NCBI RefSeq assembly: GCF_019448255.1
Contig: NZ_CP080410.1
Span: 248,001 to 312,000, forward strand
DNA length: 64,000 nt
Source: Qipengyuania flava
Lineage (GTDB): Bacteria; Pseudomonadota; Alphaproteobacteria; Sphingomonadales; Sphingomonadaceae
Direction of reading: 5' to 3'
Below the pieces are notes generated by a model. The model was not told the origin of the DNA, ran no database searches, and was given only the letters and a program-made list of their open reading frames with translations. Shown in pieces: positions 10,296 through 19,851 of the stretch (the stretch's first letter is position 1; every line of letters starts with the position of its first letter). A program made the translations under genes and the position numbers.

Positions 10296-12047
10296 ATGGG
10301 ACATCGGGGGTTCGACTGGCGCGATTTCCTGCGCAGGCCGCAGGCCGTGCTGGCCGCGTGGCTGGTGTGGTGCGCGGCGCGCCTCGCCTTGCAACCGCTG
10401 TTCGGCTGGGATCCTGTCGGCCCCGATGACTGGACCCGCCTGCTCGAAGTGCGCAGCCTGCTCGACGGGCAGGCCTTCTGGGATGTGACCCAGTACCGGA
10501 TGAACCCGCCCGAGGGGTTCTCCATGCACTGGTCGCGGCTGGTCGACCTGCCGATCGCCGCGCTGGCGCTGCCGCTGGGCGAAACCGCCGCACTGGCGCT
10601 TGCGCCGCTGATCTGGCTGCTACCCGCGCTGTTTGCCGTGCGGGCGATCCTCCTTCGCCTTGGCGCGAGCGAGCTGGCGCTGGGTTTCGGCCTGGTCCTA
10701 CTCCCGCTCATGCCGCTGCTGCCCGAGGCTTTTGCGCCCATGCGGATCGATCACCACACGCCGCAGGCGGTGCTTGGCCTGGTATGCGCAGCGCTGCTGC
10801 TGTCGCCCGGCCGACGCGCAGCCGTTGCGGCCGGACTGTGCGCCGCAGCATGGATTCTCATATCGCTCGAAGGCCTGCCGCTAGTGGCGGTGATCACCGC
10901 GCTCTATGCGCTTCGCTACGTGCTGCGGGGCGATCGTATGCTGGGCTGGTTCCTTGGCACACTGACCCTCGGAACAATGGCGCTTGGCTTCGCAACCCGC
11001 GGGCCGGCGATGTTCGCCCCGGGCTATTGCGATGTCGTGCTGCCCGGACACTTCGCCGCTTTCGCCGTGGCAGCCGCCGCAAGCGCGATCGCTCCATTCT
11101 TGCCGGGTCAGGACCGCATAGCTGCGCGGATCGCGGCTCTGCTGCCCGTCCCGATCGCGGCGCTCGCTGTCGCTGCGGCTACCCTGGGACCGTGCCTTGC
11201 GAACCCCATGGCCCAACTCGATCCCGTTCTGCAGAGCTACTGGCACGGCTACATCACCGAAGGCCTGCCGGTGTGGCGCCAGCCGGTCTCGGTCATGCTG
11301 ATGACGCTGTGGACGCCTGCCATCGTACTGGTCGCCGCCTGGACCCGCCGGGAGGTCTGGCAGGAAGCGGGTAGTGAAGAGGCTCTCGTCTGGACGCTCG
11401 CCACGCTGCTGGCGCTCGCAGCCAGCGGCTATGGGATCCTTCTGATGCGCGCAGGCGTGATCGCGCAGCTTCTCGCGCTGGCTTTCTCCGCGATCCTGCT
11501 TGCCCACTGGCTGCCGAAGGCTCGGGCGCTCGACACCGCGCTTCCGCGCATTGGTGCCACGCTTGCGGTGATCGGCCTTGGAACCCCGGTGCTCGCCAGC
11601 GCACTCGCTGCGCCGCTCGATGCGCGCTTTCCTTCGCAGACCCTGCGCGGATCGGTGCAGGCGCCGGTGGAAGCGGGCGAATGCGACTTCAGCCGCCTCG
11701 GCGCGCTGGAGACCGGCCTCATCCTTGCCCCGCTCGATGCAGGCCCCGAAATCCTCGGCCTGACGCAGCACAGGATCCTCGCGGCAAGTTATCATCGCAA
11801 CCAGGCTCCCATGCGCGATGCCCTGCTCGCCTTCACGGGTTCGGTCGAAGAGGCCCGGCGGATCGTGCGAGCGCGCGATATCGATTTCGTCGTCGCCTGC
11901 GGTTCGGCGGCCGACCTTGCCCTCTACCGCACCGCCGGGGCAGGCAATTTCGCCAATGCCCTGCTCGCCCGGACACCGCCCGATTGGCTCGAGCGCGACG
12001 AGGTGGTCAGCGCCGGGGCGCTGCGCGTCTATCGCGTGCTGCGCTAA
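10296..12047 (+). CDS. GT-C-like multi-spanning membrane glycosyltransferase (STT3/PMT-type topology)
   Basis: This 583-residue protein has about 11-13 membrane helices. After the first helix comes a loop with GPDDWTRLLEVRSLL and MNPPEGFSMHWSRL, resembling the acidic catalytic loop of GT-C enzymes that use polyprenyl-phosphate sugars. A later MRIDHHTPQ is also reminiscent of this superfamily. A C-terminal soluble part of about 120 residues ends the protein. I do not recognise a named family. Position after GtrA suggests it transfers a sugar supplied in lipid-linked form to an envelope acceptor. Confidence 0.65.
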   Translation: MGHRGFDWRDFLRRPQAVLAAWLVWCAARLALQPLFGWDPVGPDDWTRLLEVRSLLDGQAFWDVTQYRMNPPEGFSMHWSRLVDLPIAALALPLGETAALALAPLIWLLPALFAVRAILLRLGASELALGFGLVLLPLMPLLPEAFAPMRIDHHTPQAVLGLVCAALLLSPGRRAAVAAGLCAAAWILISLEGLPLVAVITALYALRYVLRGDRMLGWFLGTLTLGTMALGFATRGPAMFAPGYCDVVLPGHFAAFAVAAAASAIAPFLPGQDRIAARIAALLPVPIAALAVAAATLGPCLANPMAQLDPVLQSYWHGYITEGLPVWRQPVSVMLMTLWTPAIVLVAAWTRREVWQEAGSEEALVWTLATLLALAASGYGILLMRAGVIAQLLALAFSAILLAHWLPKARALDTALPRIGATLAVIGLGTPVLASALAAPLDARFPSQTLRGSVQAPVEAGECDFSRLGALETGLILAPLDAGPEILGLTQHRILAASYHRNQAPMRDALLAFTGSVEEARRIVRARDIDFVVACGSAADLALYRTAGAGNFANALLARTPPDWLERDEVVSAGALRVYRVLR

Positions 12048-12053
12048 GGCCGG

Positions 12054-12551
12054 TCAGGCCGGGCGGAAGTCCATTGCCAGCCCGTTGATGCAGTGGCGCT
12101 TGCCGGTCGGGCGCGGGCCATCGTTGAAGATGTGCCCCAGGTGCCCGCCGCAGTCGGCGCAGTGCACTTCGGTGCGCGGATAGCCGATCTTGTAATCGGT
12201 GCTGGTGCCCACGGCGCCCTTGTCGATCGCTTGCCAGAAGCTGGGCCAGCCGGTGCGCGAATCGTACTTCGTCTTCGAGCTGTAGAGCGCGTTGCCGCAG
12301 CCAGCGCACAGGAAGGTGCCGGCGCGCTTTTCCTCGTTCAGCGGCGAGGAGTAGGGCCGTTCGGTCCCGGCCTGGCGCAGGATGTAGAATTCGCTCTTGG
12401 TCAGCCGCTTGCGCCATTCCGCTTCGCTGAGCGAAATCGGGAAGTCCTTTGCCTCGGCCGGGGCCGAGCCGCAGGCGGTCAGCGCCGCGAAGCTGACGGA
12501 TGCGCCGATCCAGCCGAGCAGGCGGCGGCGGTCGAGGGAAGTGTCGGTCAT
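12054..12551 (-). CDS. msrB: peptide-methionine (R)-S-oxide reductase, exported
   Basis: MsrB reduces the R form of methionine sulfoxide in damaged proteins. Four Cys in CAGC and CADC hold a structural zinc, and the catalytic Cys lies in RHCINGLA. The N-terminus has a twin-arginine-like RRRLLGWIG and a lipobox-like LTAC, so this copy probably works in the periplasm as a lipoprotein. The start at 12551 is chosen over 12566 because AGGG lies just upstream. It converges with the GT-C-like gene, 6 bases apart. Confidence 0.92.
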   Translation of the reverse strand: MTDTSLDRRRLLGWIGASVSFAALTACGSAPAEAKDFPISLSEAEWRKRLTKSEFYILRQAGTERPYSSPLNEEKRAGTFLCAGCGNALYSSKTKYDSRTGWPSFWQAIDKGAVGTSTDYKIGYPRTEVHCADCGGHLGHIFNDGPRPTGKRHCINGLAMDFRPA

Positions 12552-12639
12552 AAGGCCCTGGCTCATGGCGTGGGACGATAGTGCCCCACGCCTGAACCTA
12601 CGCTTGAACCGGCCAAAAGGTTACAGGCCGAAGGCCAAC

Positions 12640-13980
12640 TCAGAACTCGGTGATCTCGACTTCGAGCTTGCGGAAGCCGTGCACGAAGTTGGCGCGCACG
12701 CGCTCGATATCGCCTGCGACATGCACGCGCATGCGGCGCTTGTGCATTTCCTCGAGCAGGACGCGCAGCTGCAATTCGGCAAGGCGCGCACCGACGCAGC
12801 GGTGGATGCCGTAGCCAAAGGCGATGTGGCGACGCGCATTCTCGCGTTCTAGGTCGAGCTTGTCGGGGTTCTCGAACACCTCTTCGTCGCGGTTGGCCGA
12901 AAGGTACCACAGCACGACCTTGTCGCCGGCCTTGATCGTCTGGCCGAAGACCTCGGTGTCTTCCACGCAGGTGCGGCGCATATGCGCAAGCGGGGTCTGC
13001 ATGCGGAGCATTTCCTGCACCGCATTGGGGATGATTTCCGGCTTCTGTTCGAACAGCTTGCGCTGCTCGGGGTTCTTGTCGAGCTGGTAGACGAAGCCGC
13101 TCATCGAATTGCGCGTGGTGTCGTTGCCGCCCACGATCAGCAGGATGAGGTTGCCCATGAATTCCTGCGGGCTCATCTGGTTCATGGCCTCGGAGTGGAT
13201 CATCATCGAGATGAGATCGTCGCCCGGCTCCTTGTCGTGCGTGCGCTCGATCCACAGCGACTGGAAGTAGCCGGCCATCTCCTGGAGGATACCCCAACGC
13301 ACCTCGTCGAGATCGCGCACGGTGGCGAGCTCGGTGTCGCCCGACCAGTCGGACCAGAAGGTCAGCAGGCGGCGGTCTTCCCAGGGGAAGCCGAAGAGGA
13401 TCGCGAGCATGCCCGTGGTCAGCTCGATCGAGACCTTGTCGACCCAGTCGAACACCTCGCCGCGCGGCAGCGTGTCGAGCAGCTCGCCGGTGCGCTGGCG
13501 AATCTCGCCTTCCATCTCGGCCATGCCGGAGGGCGTGAACTTGGGCGCGACGGTGCGGCGCTGGCCGGTGTGCTGCGGGCGGTCCATTGCGATGAACATG
13601 GGCAGCTCACGGCGTTCCTCGATCCCGCGCTCGGCCAGCTCTTCCTCGGTCAGGCGGTTGAGGATGGTGATCCCGCCGTGCTCCCAGCTGGAGGAGAAGG
13701 TATCGGGCAGCGCCTCGATGTGCTGGATCGCCTTGTGGCCGACCACCGCCCAATAGGGGCCGAAGGGGCTTTCGGGGATGTAATGCAACGGACCGGCTTC
13801 GCGCATTTCGCGGAAGATCGGGTGCCAGGTGTTCTCGGCGTAGATGTCGCTGCGGCTGACGTCCCACTTGTGCGGGTGCTCAAGACGCTCTTCGGGATGC
13901 TCCTCGAAGTGCTTCTTCAGCGCTTCATAGGCCGTGGGGGACGTACGGCATTGGGGGCGTTCAACTGCGGCGGTTGCCAT
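12640..13980 (-). CDS. cytochrome P450, CYP153-like
   Basis: This is a 446-residue soluble P450. It has the I-helix GGNDTTRNSMSG, the K-helix EMLR (ExxR), and the haem loop FGYGIHRCVG with the Cys ligand. GGNDTTR and FIAMDRPQH resemble CYP153, the terminal alkane and fatty-acid hydroxylases common in this bacterial order; the exact family needs alignment. It would need a ferredoxin and a reductase; a suitable reductase is encoded at 18580-19806, but no ferredoxin is seen in the window. AGGAG lies just before the ATG. A TTGACA-type promoter overlapping a palindrome lies about 70 bases upstream. Confidence 0.88.
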   Translation of the reverse strand: MATAAVERPQCRTSPTAYEALKKHFEEHPEERLEHPHKWDVSRSDIYAENTWHPIFREMREAGPLHYIPESPFGPYWAVVGHKAIQHIEALPDTFSSSWEHGGITILNRLTEEELAERGIEERRELPMFIAMDRPQHTGQRRTVAPKFTPSGMAEMEGEIRQRTGELLDTLPRGEVFDWVDKVSIELTTGMLAILFGFPWEDRRLLTFWSDWSGDTELATVRDLDEVRWGILQEMAGYFQSLWIERTHDKEPGDDLISMMIHSEAMNQMSPQEFMGNLILLIVGGNDTTRNSMSGFVYQLDKNPEQRKLFEQKPEIIPNAVQEMLRMQTPLAHMRRTCVEDTEVFGQTIKAGDKVVLWYLSANRDEEVFENPDKLDLERENARRHIAFGYGIHRCVGARLAELQLRVLLEEMHKRRMRVHVAGDIERVRANFVHGFRKLEVEITEF

Positions 13981-14035
13981 GTCACTCTCCTAGCGCGGGG
14001 GCGACTCCGTCCGGCCGCCTCTCCTGTTGCCTACC

Positions 14036-14063
14036 ATCCTGCCCTAACTGACAGGCGTGTCAA
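14036..14063 (-). promoter_or_regulatory. P450 promoter with palindromic operator
   Basis: On the minus strand TTGACA (14058-14063) and CAGGAT (14036-14041) are 16 bases apart and form a plausible sigma-70 promoter for the P450 gene. The -35 box lies inside the perfect palindrome TGACA-GGCG-TGTCA (14049-14062). A repressor bound there would block the promoter, and the shape is like many TetR-family operators. Confidence 0.55.
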
Positions 14064-14130
14064 TAGTGCGTTTCAAATCGCTACCGATCTAGCAGGGCGC
14101 TTCGTCGCTGCATTGCAAATTCGCGACGCG

Positions 14131-15342
14131 TCAGGCTGCGCGCGTGCCCGCCACATGGCCTTTAACCGCGCGCCCGCCCTTGCCCGATTTCATCACGCGC
14201 CGGCGGAAGATCTGCGCGCCGAAGCGCACGAACAGCAGCACGCACAGCGCCTGCCAGCCCAGCGCGAGCGCGTGCGGCCAGAGCGCTTCGGATTGCGCGG
14301 CGCGTGCCAGCATGGCGAAGGGCGAGGAGAGCGGGAAGATGGCCGCAAACAGCTCCATCGGCGACCCGGGACGCGTGATCGAGGAGGCGGCGAGGAAGAA
14401 CACCAGCAGCTGCGCCATGGTCACGGGCATGGACAGGGTCTGCACCTCGCGCACGGTTGCCGCCATGCCGCCAATGGTCAGGAACAGCGAGCCGAGCAGC
14501 AGGTAGCCCATGGCGAAGTAAACGATCCCGAAACCGATGAAGAGCGGCCAGCCGAGCGCCGGTTCGGGCAGCTGCGGCAGCGCGTTGCCTGCGAGCAGCG
14601 CAATGGCACCGCCGGCTGCGCCCCACACGGCTATGCCGACGAAGCTGACGCCAAGCATGGCGACGAGCTTGCCGAGGAACACCGATTCCATCGGGATGGC
14701 GGCCGCGAGGACCTCGATGACCTTGTTGGCTTTCTCCTCGACGAGATTGGAAAGGACCATGCCTGCCAGCAGCATCATCAGGAGGAAGAGCAGCAATTGC
14801 CCCGCCTGCGCGGTGCGAATGCGGTCGGTGCGCTGGGCGGCGATCGTGGTTGCGACCGGGCGCGGGGTGACCGCGGGGTAGCTGGTCGCTTCGCCCGCGC
14901 GGGCTTCGGAGGCCATCATGGCGACCGGGCCGCTCCAGAAGGCGATGGCCTCCTGCGTGCCGGTCAGTTCGGGCGAATCGAGTGTACCGCTAATGACCGC
15001 CGTGTAGTTGCGCCCTTCTTCGCGCAGGATCGCTTCGGGCGCTTCGCGGCTGGTCGTTGCCTCCAGTTCGGGCAGGGCGTTGCCGATTTGCGGAGCGAGC
15101 CGGGCGCGAGCCTCGATCATGGCGGCGGCATCGGCATCCGCCATGGCCACGGCGACAAGGCGCGTGGTGGCGTCGCGCTGGACCTGGCCGCCGATCCCGC
15201 CGGCAAGTGCCCCGACGATGATCGGGAACAGCGGCCCCAGGAGGAAAAAGAAGAACGCGCGGCTGAACAGGATCGCGTGGAAATCGCGCCGCGCCACGAC
15301 GCGGGCGGCCTCGAAACGCGAAAGGCGGGTGGTGTCGCTCAT
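14131..15342 (-). CDS. ABC-2 type exporter permease (NatB-like)
   Basis: This is a 403-residue permease with a first membrane helix near residues 20-45, a large periplasmic domain of about 150 residues, and five or six C-terminal helices. This is the arrangement of the NatB/ABC-2 type. It pairs with the ATPase encoded just upstream: the start at 15342 overlaps the ATPase stop by ATGA. The substrate is unknown; NatAB of Bacillus exports sodium, but the family is broad. Longer upstream starts would lie inside the ATPase gene and are rejected. Confidence 0.85.
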   Translation of the reverse strand: MSDTTRLSRFEAARVVARRDFHAILFSRAFFFFLLGPLFPIIVGALAGGIGGQVQRDATTRLVAVAMADADAAAMIEARARLAPQIGNALPELEATTSREAPEAILREEGRNYTAVISGTLDSPELTGTQEAIAFWSGPVAMMASEARAGEATSYPAVTPRPVATTIAAQRTDRIRTAQAGQLLLFLLMMLLAGMVLSNLVEEKANKVIEVLAAAIPMESVFLGKLVAMLGVSFVGIAVWGAAGGAIALLAGNALPQLPEPALGWPLFIGFGIVYFAMGYLLLGSLFLTIGGMAATVREVQTLSMPVTMAQLLVFFLAASSITRPGSPMELFAAIFPLSSPFAMLARAAQSEALWPHALALGWQALCVLLFVRFGAQIFRRRVMKSGKGGRAVKGHVAGTRAA

Positions 15343-16319
15343 TGCGCGGCTCCTTCGGCACTGTCTTCTTCCAGCGCGCGGGCCGCGGCCTCGCCTGCGA
15401 TCTCGACGAAGGCGTCGTGCAGGCCGGCGCGTTCGATGGAGAGCGACAGGATACCCGCCTCGCCGTCGATCAGCCGCTTCAATAGCGCTTCGACGCCGGT
15501 GTCGGGCACGGGGAAATACCAGAAATGGCTTTCTGCAGACTTGGCGTCGTGGCGGACTTCGGCGGGAAGTGCCTCGCGCCAGGCGCCTTCGCTGGTGCGC
15601 GTTTCCAGCCGGACCTGCGCCGGAATCCGGTCGCGCGCGGCGTCGACCGATCCGGCGTAGGGCACCTTGCCCCCCGCGATGATCGCAACCTCGTTGCACA
15701 GGCGCTCGGCGTGGTGGATCACATGGGTCGAGAAGATCACCGTGGTGCCGGCCTGCGCCAGTTCGCGGATCATGACTTCAAGCTTGCCCTGATTGATCGC
15801 ATCGAGGCCGCTGAAAGGCTCGTCGAACACGACCAGTTTCGGGCGGTGGACCAGCGTGCCGAGCAGCTGGACCGTCTGCGCCATGCCCTTCGAAAGCTGG
15901 CGGATCTGGCGGTCGACCGCATGGCCAAGACCGTGGCGTTCGAGCAGTTCGCGTCCGCGCGCCCGGCCCTCGTCCAGCGGCAGCCCGCGCAGCGCGCCCA
16001 TGAAGGCAATCGCCTCGTCGCATTTCATCGCCGGGTAGAGGCCGCGTTCCTCGGGCAAATAGCCGATCAGCTTGGCGACCTCGTGCGGCTGGTCGTTACC
16101 GAACACGCGGCGCACGCCTTCGTCGGGGTCGATGATGCCCAGCAGCATGCGCAGCGTCGTCGTCTTGCCCGCGCCATTGGGGCCGAGGATTCCGTAGATC
16201 GCGCCTAGCGGCACGGCGATATCGACGCCGTCCACCGCCAGCGTGTCGTCGAAGCGCTTGACCAGCCCGCGTGCCTCGATAGCGAGCGGGGGCTGGGCGT
16301 CGGCAAGGGGTCGCGTCAT
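15339..16319 (-). CDS. ABC transporter ATP-binding protein (NatA-like)
   Basis: This is a 326-residue ATPase with Walker A GPNGAGKTT, signature LSKGMAQ, Walker B LVVFDEPFSGLD and the switch His in FSTHVIHHAE. About 90 C-terminal residues beyond the ATPase fold match the extension found in NatA-type exporters. It powers the permease encoded next, with a 4-base overlap. The ATG at 16319 is used; in-frame starts at 16340 and 16352 have no better ribosome site. It is divergent from queG. Confidence 0.9.
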   Translation of the reverse strand: MTRPLADAQPPLAIEARGLVKRFDDTLAVDGVDIAVPLGAIYGILGPNGAGKTTTLRMLLGIIDPDEGVRRVFGNDQPHEVAKLIGYLPEERGLYPAMKCDEAIAFMGALRGLPLDEGRARGRELLERHGLGHAVDRQIRQLSKGMAQTVQLLGTLVHRPKLVVFDEPFSGLDAINQGKLEVMIRELAQAGTTVIFSTHVIHHAERLCNEVAIIAGGKVPYAGSVDAARDRIPAQVRLETRTSEGAWREALPAEVRHDAKSAESHFWYFPVPDTGVEALLKRLIDGEAGILSLSIERAGLHDAFVEIAGEAAARALEEDSAEGAAQ

Positions 16320-16385
16320 GGTGCCTGTCTCGATAAGCATGGGACTTGGCATAATCGGTGCCGGTGAACGGGAGCACACGCAAGC

Positions 16386-17426
16386 GTGGTTAACGCGGAC
16401 TTGCAGGCGGACTTGCGCGAAGAGGCGGCGCGGCTGGGCTTTGCCGCCTGCGGTTTCACCGCGGCCGCACCCGACCCGCAGCGCGCCGAGCGGCTCGAGG
16501 ATTTCCTCGGAGAAGGGCGCCATGGGTCGATGGAATGGATGGAGACGCGCAAGGCCCAGCGCGCCTCGCCCCAGGGGCTATGGCCCGAGGCGAAGAGCGT
16601 CATCGCGCTCGGCATGAGCTACGCGCCCGATGGCGACCCGCTGGCACTGGAAGGTGAGGGCGAGAAGGCGCGCATTTCGGTCTACGCCCATGGCCGCGAC
16701 TACCACGATGTCGTCAAGAAAGCGCTGAAGGCGCTCGCCCGCTGGCTGATCGAACGCGCGCCCGACAGCGAGCTCAAGGTCTTCGTCGATACCGCTCCCG
16801 TCATGGAGAAGCCCTTGGGCGAGGCGGCGGGGCTCGGCTGGCAGGGCAAGCACACCAATCTCGTCAGCCGCGAACACGGCAGCTGGCTGTTCCTCGGCGC
16901 GATCTACACGACGCTCGAATTCGCTCCCGATGCTCCGGGGCGCGACCGCTGCGGATCGTGCCGCGCCTGCCAGGACGCCTGCCCGACCGACGCCTTCCCG
17001 CAAGCCTACCAGCTCGACGCGCGGCGCTGCATTTCCTACCTCACGATCGAGCACAAGGGACCGGTCCCGGAGGAGTTCCGTGAGGCACTGGGCAACCGCA
17101 TCTACGGCTGCGACGATTGCCTGGCGGTGTGCCCCTGGAACAAGTTTGCCGACACCGCGCACCGGCACTTGAAGCTCGCCCCGCGCGAAGAGCTGCTGGC
17201 CCCGGAGCTGGCGCAGTTCCTGCGTTTCGATGACGCGGGCTTTCGCCAGTTCTTTTCCGGATCGCCGATCAAGCGGATCGGGCGCGACCGGTTCGTGCGC
17301 AACTGCCTCTATGCGGCGGGGAACAGAGGTTCTCCTGCGCTCGCCGAGCCGGTCGCGGCACTACTGGACGATCCCGACCCGGTCGTTGCCGATGCGGCGC
17401 GCTGGGCCAAGGAGCGGCTCGGCTAG
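16386..17426 (+). CDS. queG: epoxyqueuosine reductase
   Basis: QueG performs the last step of queuosine synthesis, reducing epoxyqueuosine in tRNA with a cobalamin cofactor and two 4Fe-4S clusters. The 346-residue protein shows [12 protein letters not shown] and, further on, CDDCLAVCP, the two cluster motifs. [21 protein letters not shown] is the conserved active-site region, with Asp as the likely proton donor. The start is GTG at 16386 with GGAG 11 bases upstream. Its TAG stop shares the tetranucleotide CTAG with the stop of the convergent CoA-transferase gene. Confidence 0.95.
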   Translation: MVNADLQADLREEAARLGFAACGFTAAAPDPQRAERLEDFLGEGRHGSMEWMETRKAQRASPQGLWPEAKSVIALGMSYAPDGDPLALEGEGEKARISVYAHGRDYHDVVKKALKALARWLIERAPDSELKVFVDTAPVMEKPLGEAAGLGWQGKHTNLVSREHGSWLFLGAIYTTLEFAPDAPGRDRCGSCRACQDACPTDAFPQAYQLDARRCISYLTIEHKGPVPEEFREALGNRIYGCDDCLAVCPWNKFADTAHRHLKLAPREELLAPELAQFLRFDDAGFRQFFSGSPIKRIGRDRFVRNCLYAAGNRGSPALAEPVAALLDDPDPVVADAARWAKERLG

Positions 17427-18583
17427 TCCTTGCGGTAGAGGTGGTCGTGTTCGCCAAGGCGCGGCGCGGGCGAAGGATCGGGCGCGTCCCAAGCGGAGAA
17501 GCTCGAGGGTTCGCGCATCTCGACAACACCGCCTTCGCTGGGGTGTTCGCGCCGCAGGAAGAATCCGGAAGCGTTGAGGTGCGGTTCCTGTGCCATGTCC
17601 GCCATATCGCGCACGGGCATGGCCGGGATAGAATTGGCGTGCATCAGGGCCAGCAGGTCCGCGGTGGTGAAGGTCGCCGTGAGTTCGGCAATCCGGCCGT
17701 AAAGCGCGCTCTGGCCCGCGATCAGACCCTCAATGGTCGAGAAGCGTTCCTCGCGGGCAAAGGCCTCGTCTCCCATGAGCGCGATCACCTTGGTGAAATG
17801 GTCGAGCTTGTAGGGCACGATGCTGATGTAGCCATCCTTCGTCGGGAAGGGCTGGCGATCCGGATCGACCTGGCGCGCGTAACACGCTTGCCCGACCGGC
17901 GGGTCAAAGGTGTTTCCGCCCAGATGCTCCTTCAGCATGAAGCTGCTAAAGGCTTCGAACATGGGGATTTCGACATGCTGGCCCTCGCCGGTCCGCAGCC
18001 GGTGGATGACCGCCGCCATCACCGCGTAGGCGGCGTGGAGGCCGGCGACCTTGTCGGCGATGAGCGAAGGGAGGTAGCGCGGACGCTCTTCCCCGTCGGC
18101 GCGCGGAAGCAAGGTCGCGGTGCCGCTGCCGGCCTGTATCACATCGTCATAGGCCTGGAGGCCCGCGTAAGGGCCGCCCGATCCGAAGCCGACGCAATGC
18201 GCGTAGATGATCCCCGGCGCGTATTCGCGCACGCTGCCATATCCGAAGCCGAGCCGTCCGATCGCCTCGGCGCGCACGTTGTGAATGAAGATATCCGCGC
18301 TTTCGAGCAGCTCGCGCAAGGTGGCTGCATCGCTGTCCTGCTTGAGGTCCAGCACCAGCGAGGACTTGCCGCGGTTGAGCGCGATGTAGCCCGGGCTCAT
18401 GCCGGGCGTCTTCGCGGGCTTGGCGGCGTAGCGGAACCCGTCGCCACCGGGCGCCTCGACCTTGATAACCTCGGCCCCGAAATCAGCGAGGATCTGCGTG
18501 CAATAGGGTCCGAAAACGACCGAGGTCATGTCGACCACCCGAAGCCCTTCGAGCATCGGCCGACCGTCCCCGGATGCGATCAC
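17423..18583 (-). CDS. CaiB/BaiF family CoA transferase
   Basis: This 386-residue class III CoA transferase moves CoA between carboxylic acids. [19 protein letters not shown] and [14 protein letters not shown] are typical N-terminal motifs, and [12 protein letters not shown] follows. The aspartate that forms the acyl intermediate lies in the [11 protein letters not shown] region. The start is GTG at 18583, sharing GTGA with the stop of the upstream reductase gene and with AAGGA 8 bases before it, so translation is coupled. The substrate is unknown; neighbouring oxidative enzymes suggest catabolism of an aliphatic or terpenoid acid. Confidence 0.9.
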   Translation of the reverse strand: MIASGDGRPMLEGLRVVDMTSVVFGPYCTQILADFGAEVIKVEAPGGDGFRYAAKPAKTPGMSPGYIALNRGKSSLVLDLKQDSDAATLRELLESADIFIHNVRAEAIGRLGFGYGSVREYAPGIIYAHCVGFGSGGPYAGLQAYDDVIQAGSGTATLLPRADGEERPRYLPSLIADKVAGLHAAYAVMAAVIHRLRTGEGQHVEIPMFEAFSSFMLKEHLGGNTFDPPVGQACYARQVDPDRQPFPTKDGYISIVPYKLDHFTKVIALMGDEAFAREERFSTIEGLIAGQSALYGRIAELTATFTTADLLALMHANSIPAMPVRDMADMAQEPHLNASGFFLRREHPSEGGVVEMREPSSFSAWDAPDPSPAPRLGEHDHLYRKD

Positions 18584-19806
18584 CGCATTTCCTTGAGCGG
18601 CACCGAGGCATCGGCGAGGAGGTCCGGATCGATCTCCGCCCGGTCCATCACCAGCTTGCGGCCCTGGACGTAATCCTTGGTGTTGTTGACGCAGTCGAGC
18701 GCCAGAACCCGGCCTTCGCGCAGATAGATCACGCTGAACTTCCTTTCCGCCGGATCGCCGCGCAGCACTGTTTCGTCATGGCCAATGGAAAGCCCGACCG
18801 TTTGCAGGCGCAGATCGTACTGGTTCGACCAGAACCACGGCACCGCATCGTAATCCTGCTTGTCGCCCATGATCGCCTTGGCGGCGCAGGTGGCCATGTC
18901 GTTGGCGTTCTGGACCGATTCCAAGCGGATGACCTTGTTGTCGGCATAGGGGTTGGCGTGCGCGGCGCAGTCGCCGATCGCGTAGATATCGTCGAGCGTG
19001 GTGCGGCAGTAGCTGTCGACATCGACCCCGTTCGAACCCGCAGCGCCCGCCGCGATCAGCGGACCGACGGACGAAACGATGCCGATCCCGGCAATCACGA
19101 TATCGCAGGCTATCGTCTCGCCGCTGTCGGTGAGCACGCCGGTCACGCGGCCGCCCTCGCCCTCGATGGTCTCGACCCCGGTCGACAGGCGCAGGTCGAC
19201 GCCCTGTTCGCGGTGGTAGGCGGCGTAGAAGTCGGACAAATCCGGCCCGGCAACCCGCGCCAGCACGCGGTCGAGCATTTCGACCACGGTGACCTGGCAG
19301 TCGAGCTTGCGCAGGACGGCTGCGGCTTCGAGCCCGATGTATCCCGCGCCGATAATGACCGCACGCTTGCCGCCGCTCCCCAGCTCCTCCTTGAGCGCGT
19401 CGACATCGCGGCGAGAGCGGATGTAGTGGATGCCGCCCAGGTCGCAGCCCGGACAGGACAGACGGCGTGCATCCCCGCCCGCTGCCCAGATCAGCTTGCG
19501 ATAAGTGACGCGCGTGTCGTCCGACAGGCCGAGCTCGTGCGCGATCGGGTCGACCTCGTTGACGTTGCGCCCGAGGCGCAGCTCCACGTCCTTGTCCGCC
19601 CAGAACTGCTCGGGGCGGATCTGGATGCGCTCGAACGGCTTGTCACCCGCGAGGTATTCCTTCGAAAGCGGCGGGCGTTCGTAGGGCGGGTTGCGGTCGC
19701 GGCTGACCATGAGGATCGACCCCTCATGCCCGTTCTGGCGCAGCGCGATGGCTGCCTGTGCTCCGCCGTGGCCCGATCCCACGATGACGACGTCGTAATG
19801 TTCCAT
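18580..19806 (-). CDS. NAD(P)H-dependent ferredoxin/rubredoxin reductase (FAD)
   Basis: This is a 408-residue flavoprotein of the putidaredoxin-reductase group that passes electrons from NAD(P)H to a small iron-sulfur protein, often for P450s or alkane hydroxylases. It has an FAD motif [14 protein letters not shown] at the N-terminus, an NAD motif [13 protein letters not shown] near residue 150, and the FAD segment [14 protein letters not shown]-terminal reductase domain includes [16 protein letters not shown], a family hallmark. It is upstream of and overlaps the CaiB-type gene. It is a plausible partner of the P450s at 12640 and 44805. Confidence 0.9.
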   Translation of the reverse strand: MEHYDVVIVGSGHGGAQAAIALRQNGHEGSILMVSRDRNPPYERPPLSKEYLAGDKPFERIQIRPEQFWADKDVELRLGRNVNEVDPIAHELGLSDDTRVTYRKLIWAAGGDARRLSCPGCDLGGIHYIRSRRDVDALKEELGSGGKRAVIIGAGYIGLEAAAVLRKLDCQVTVVEMLDRVLARVAGPDLSDFYAAYHREQGVDLRLSTGVETIEGEGGRVTGVLTDSGETIACDIVIAGIGIVSSVGPLIAAGAAGSNGVDVDSYCRTTLDDIYAIGDCAAHANPYADNKVIRLESVQNANDMATCAAKAIMGDKQDYDAVPWFWSNQYDLRLQTVGLSIGHDETVLRGDPAERKFSVIYLREGRVLALDCVNNTKDYVQGRKLVMDRAEIDPDLLADASVPLKEMR

Positions 19807-19815
19807 CGCGGCGGT

Positions 19816-19837
19816 GGCTGGCGCGAAATCGCCAGCC
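19816..19837. repeat. perfect hairpin between reductase and glutamate dehydrogenase genes
   Basis: GGCTGGCG (19816-19823) pairs with CGCCAGCC (19830-19837) across a 6-base loop. It lies between the dehydrogenase stop and the reductase start on the minus strand. No T-run follows, so it is not an intrinsic terminator; it may protect mRNA or modulate the ribosome site. Confidence 0.5.
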
Positions 19838-19851
19838 GGTCAAGCCATGAG

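Noticed and set aside
12982-15660. Open frame antisense to the P450 and ABC permease
   Set aside because: It spans two real genes and a promoter region and has low-complexity shadow composition.
19816-19837. Hairpin as terminator of the reductase or dehydrogenase gene
   Set aside because: There is no T-run on either strand after the stem.
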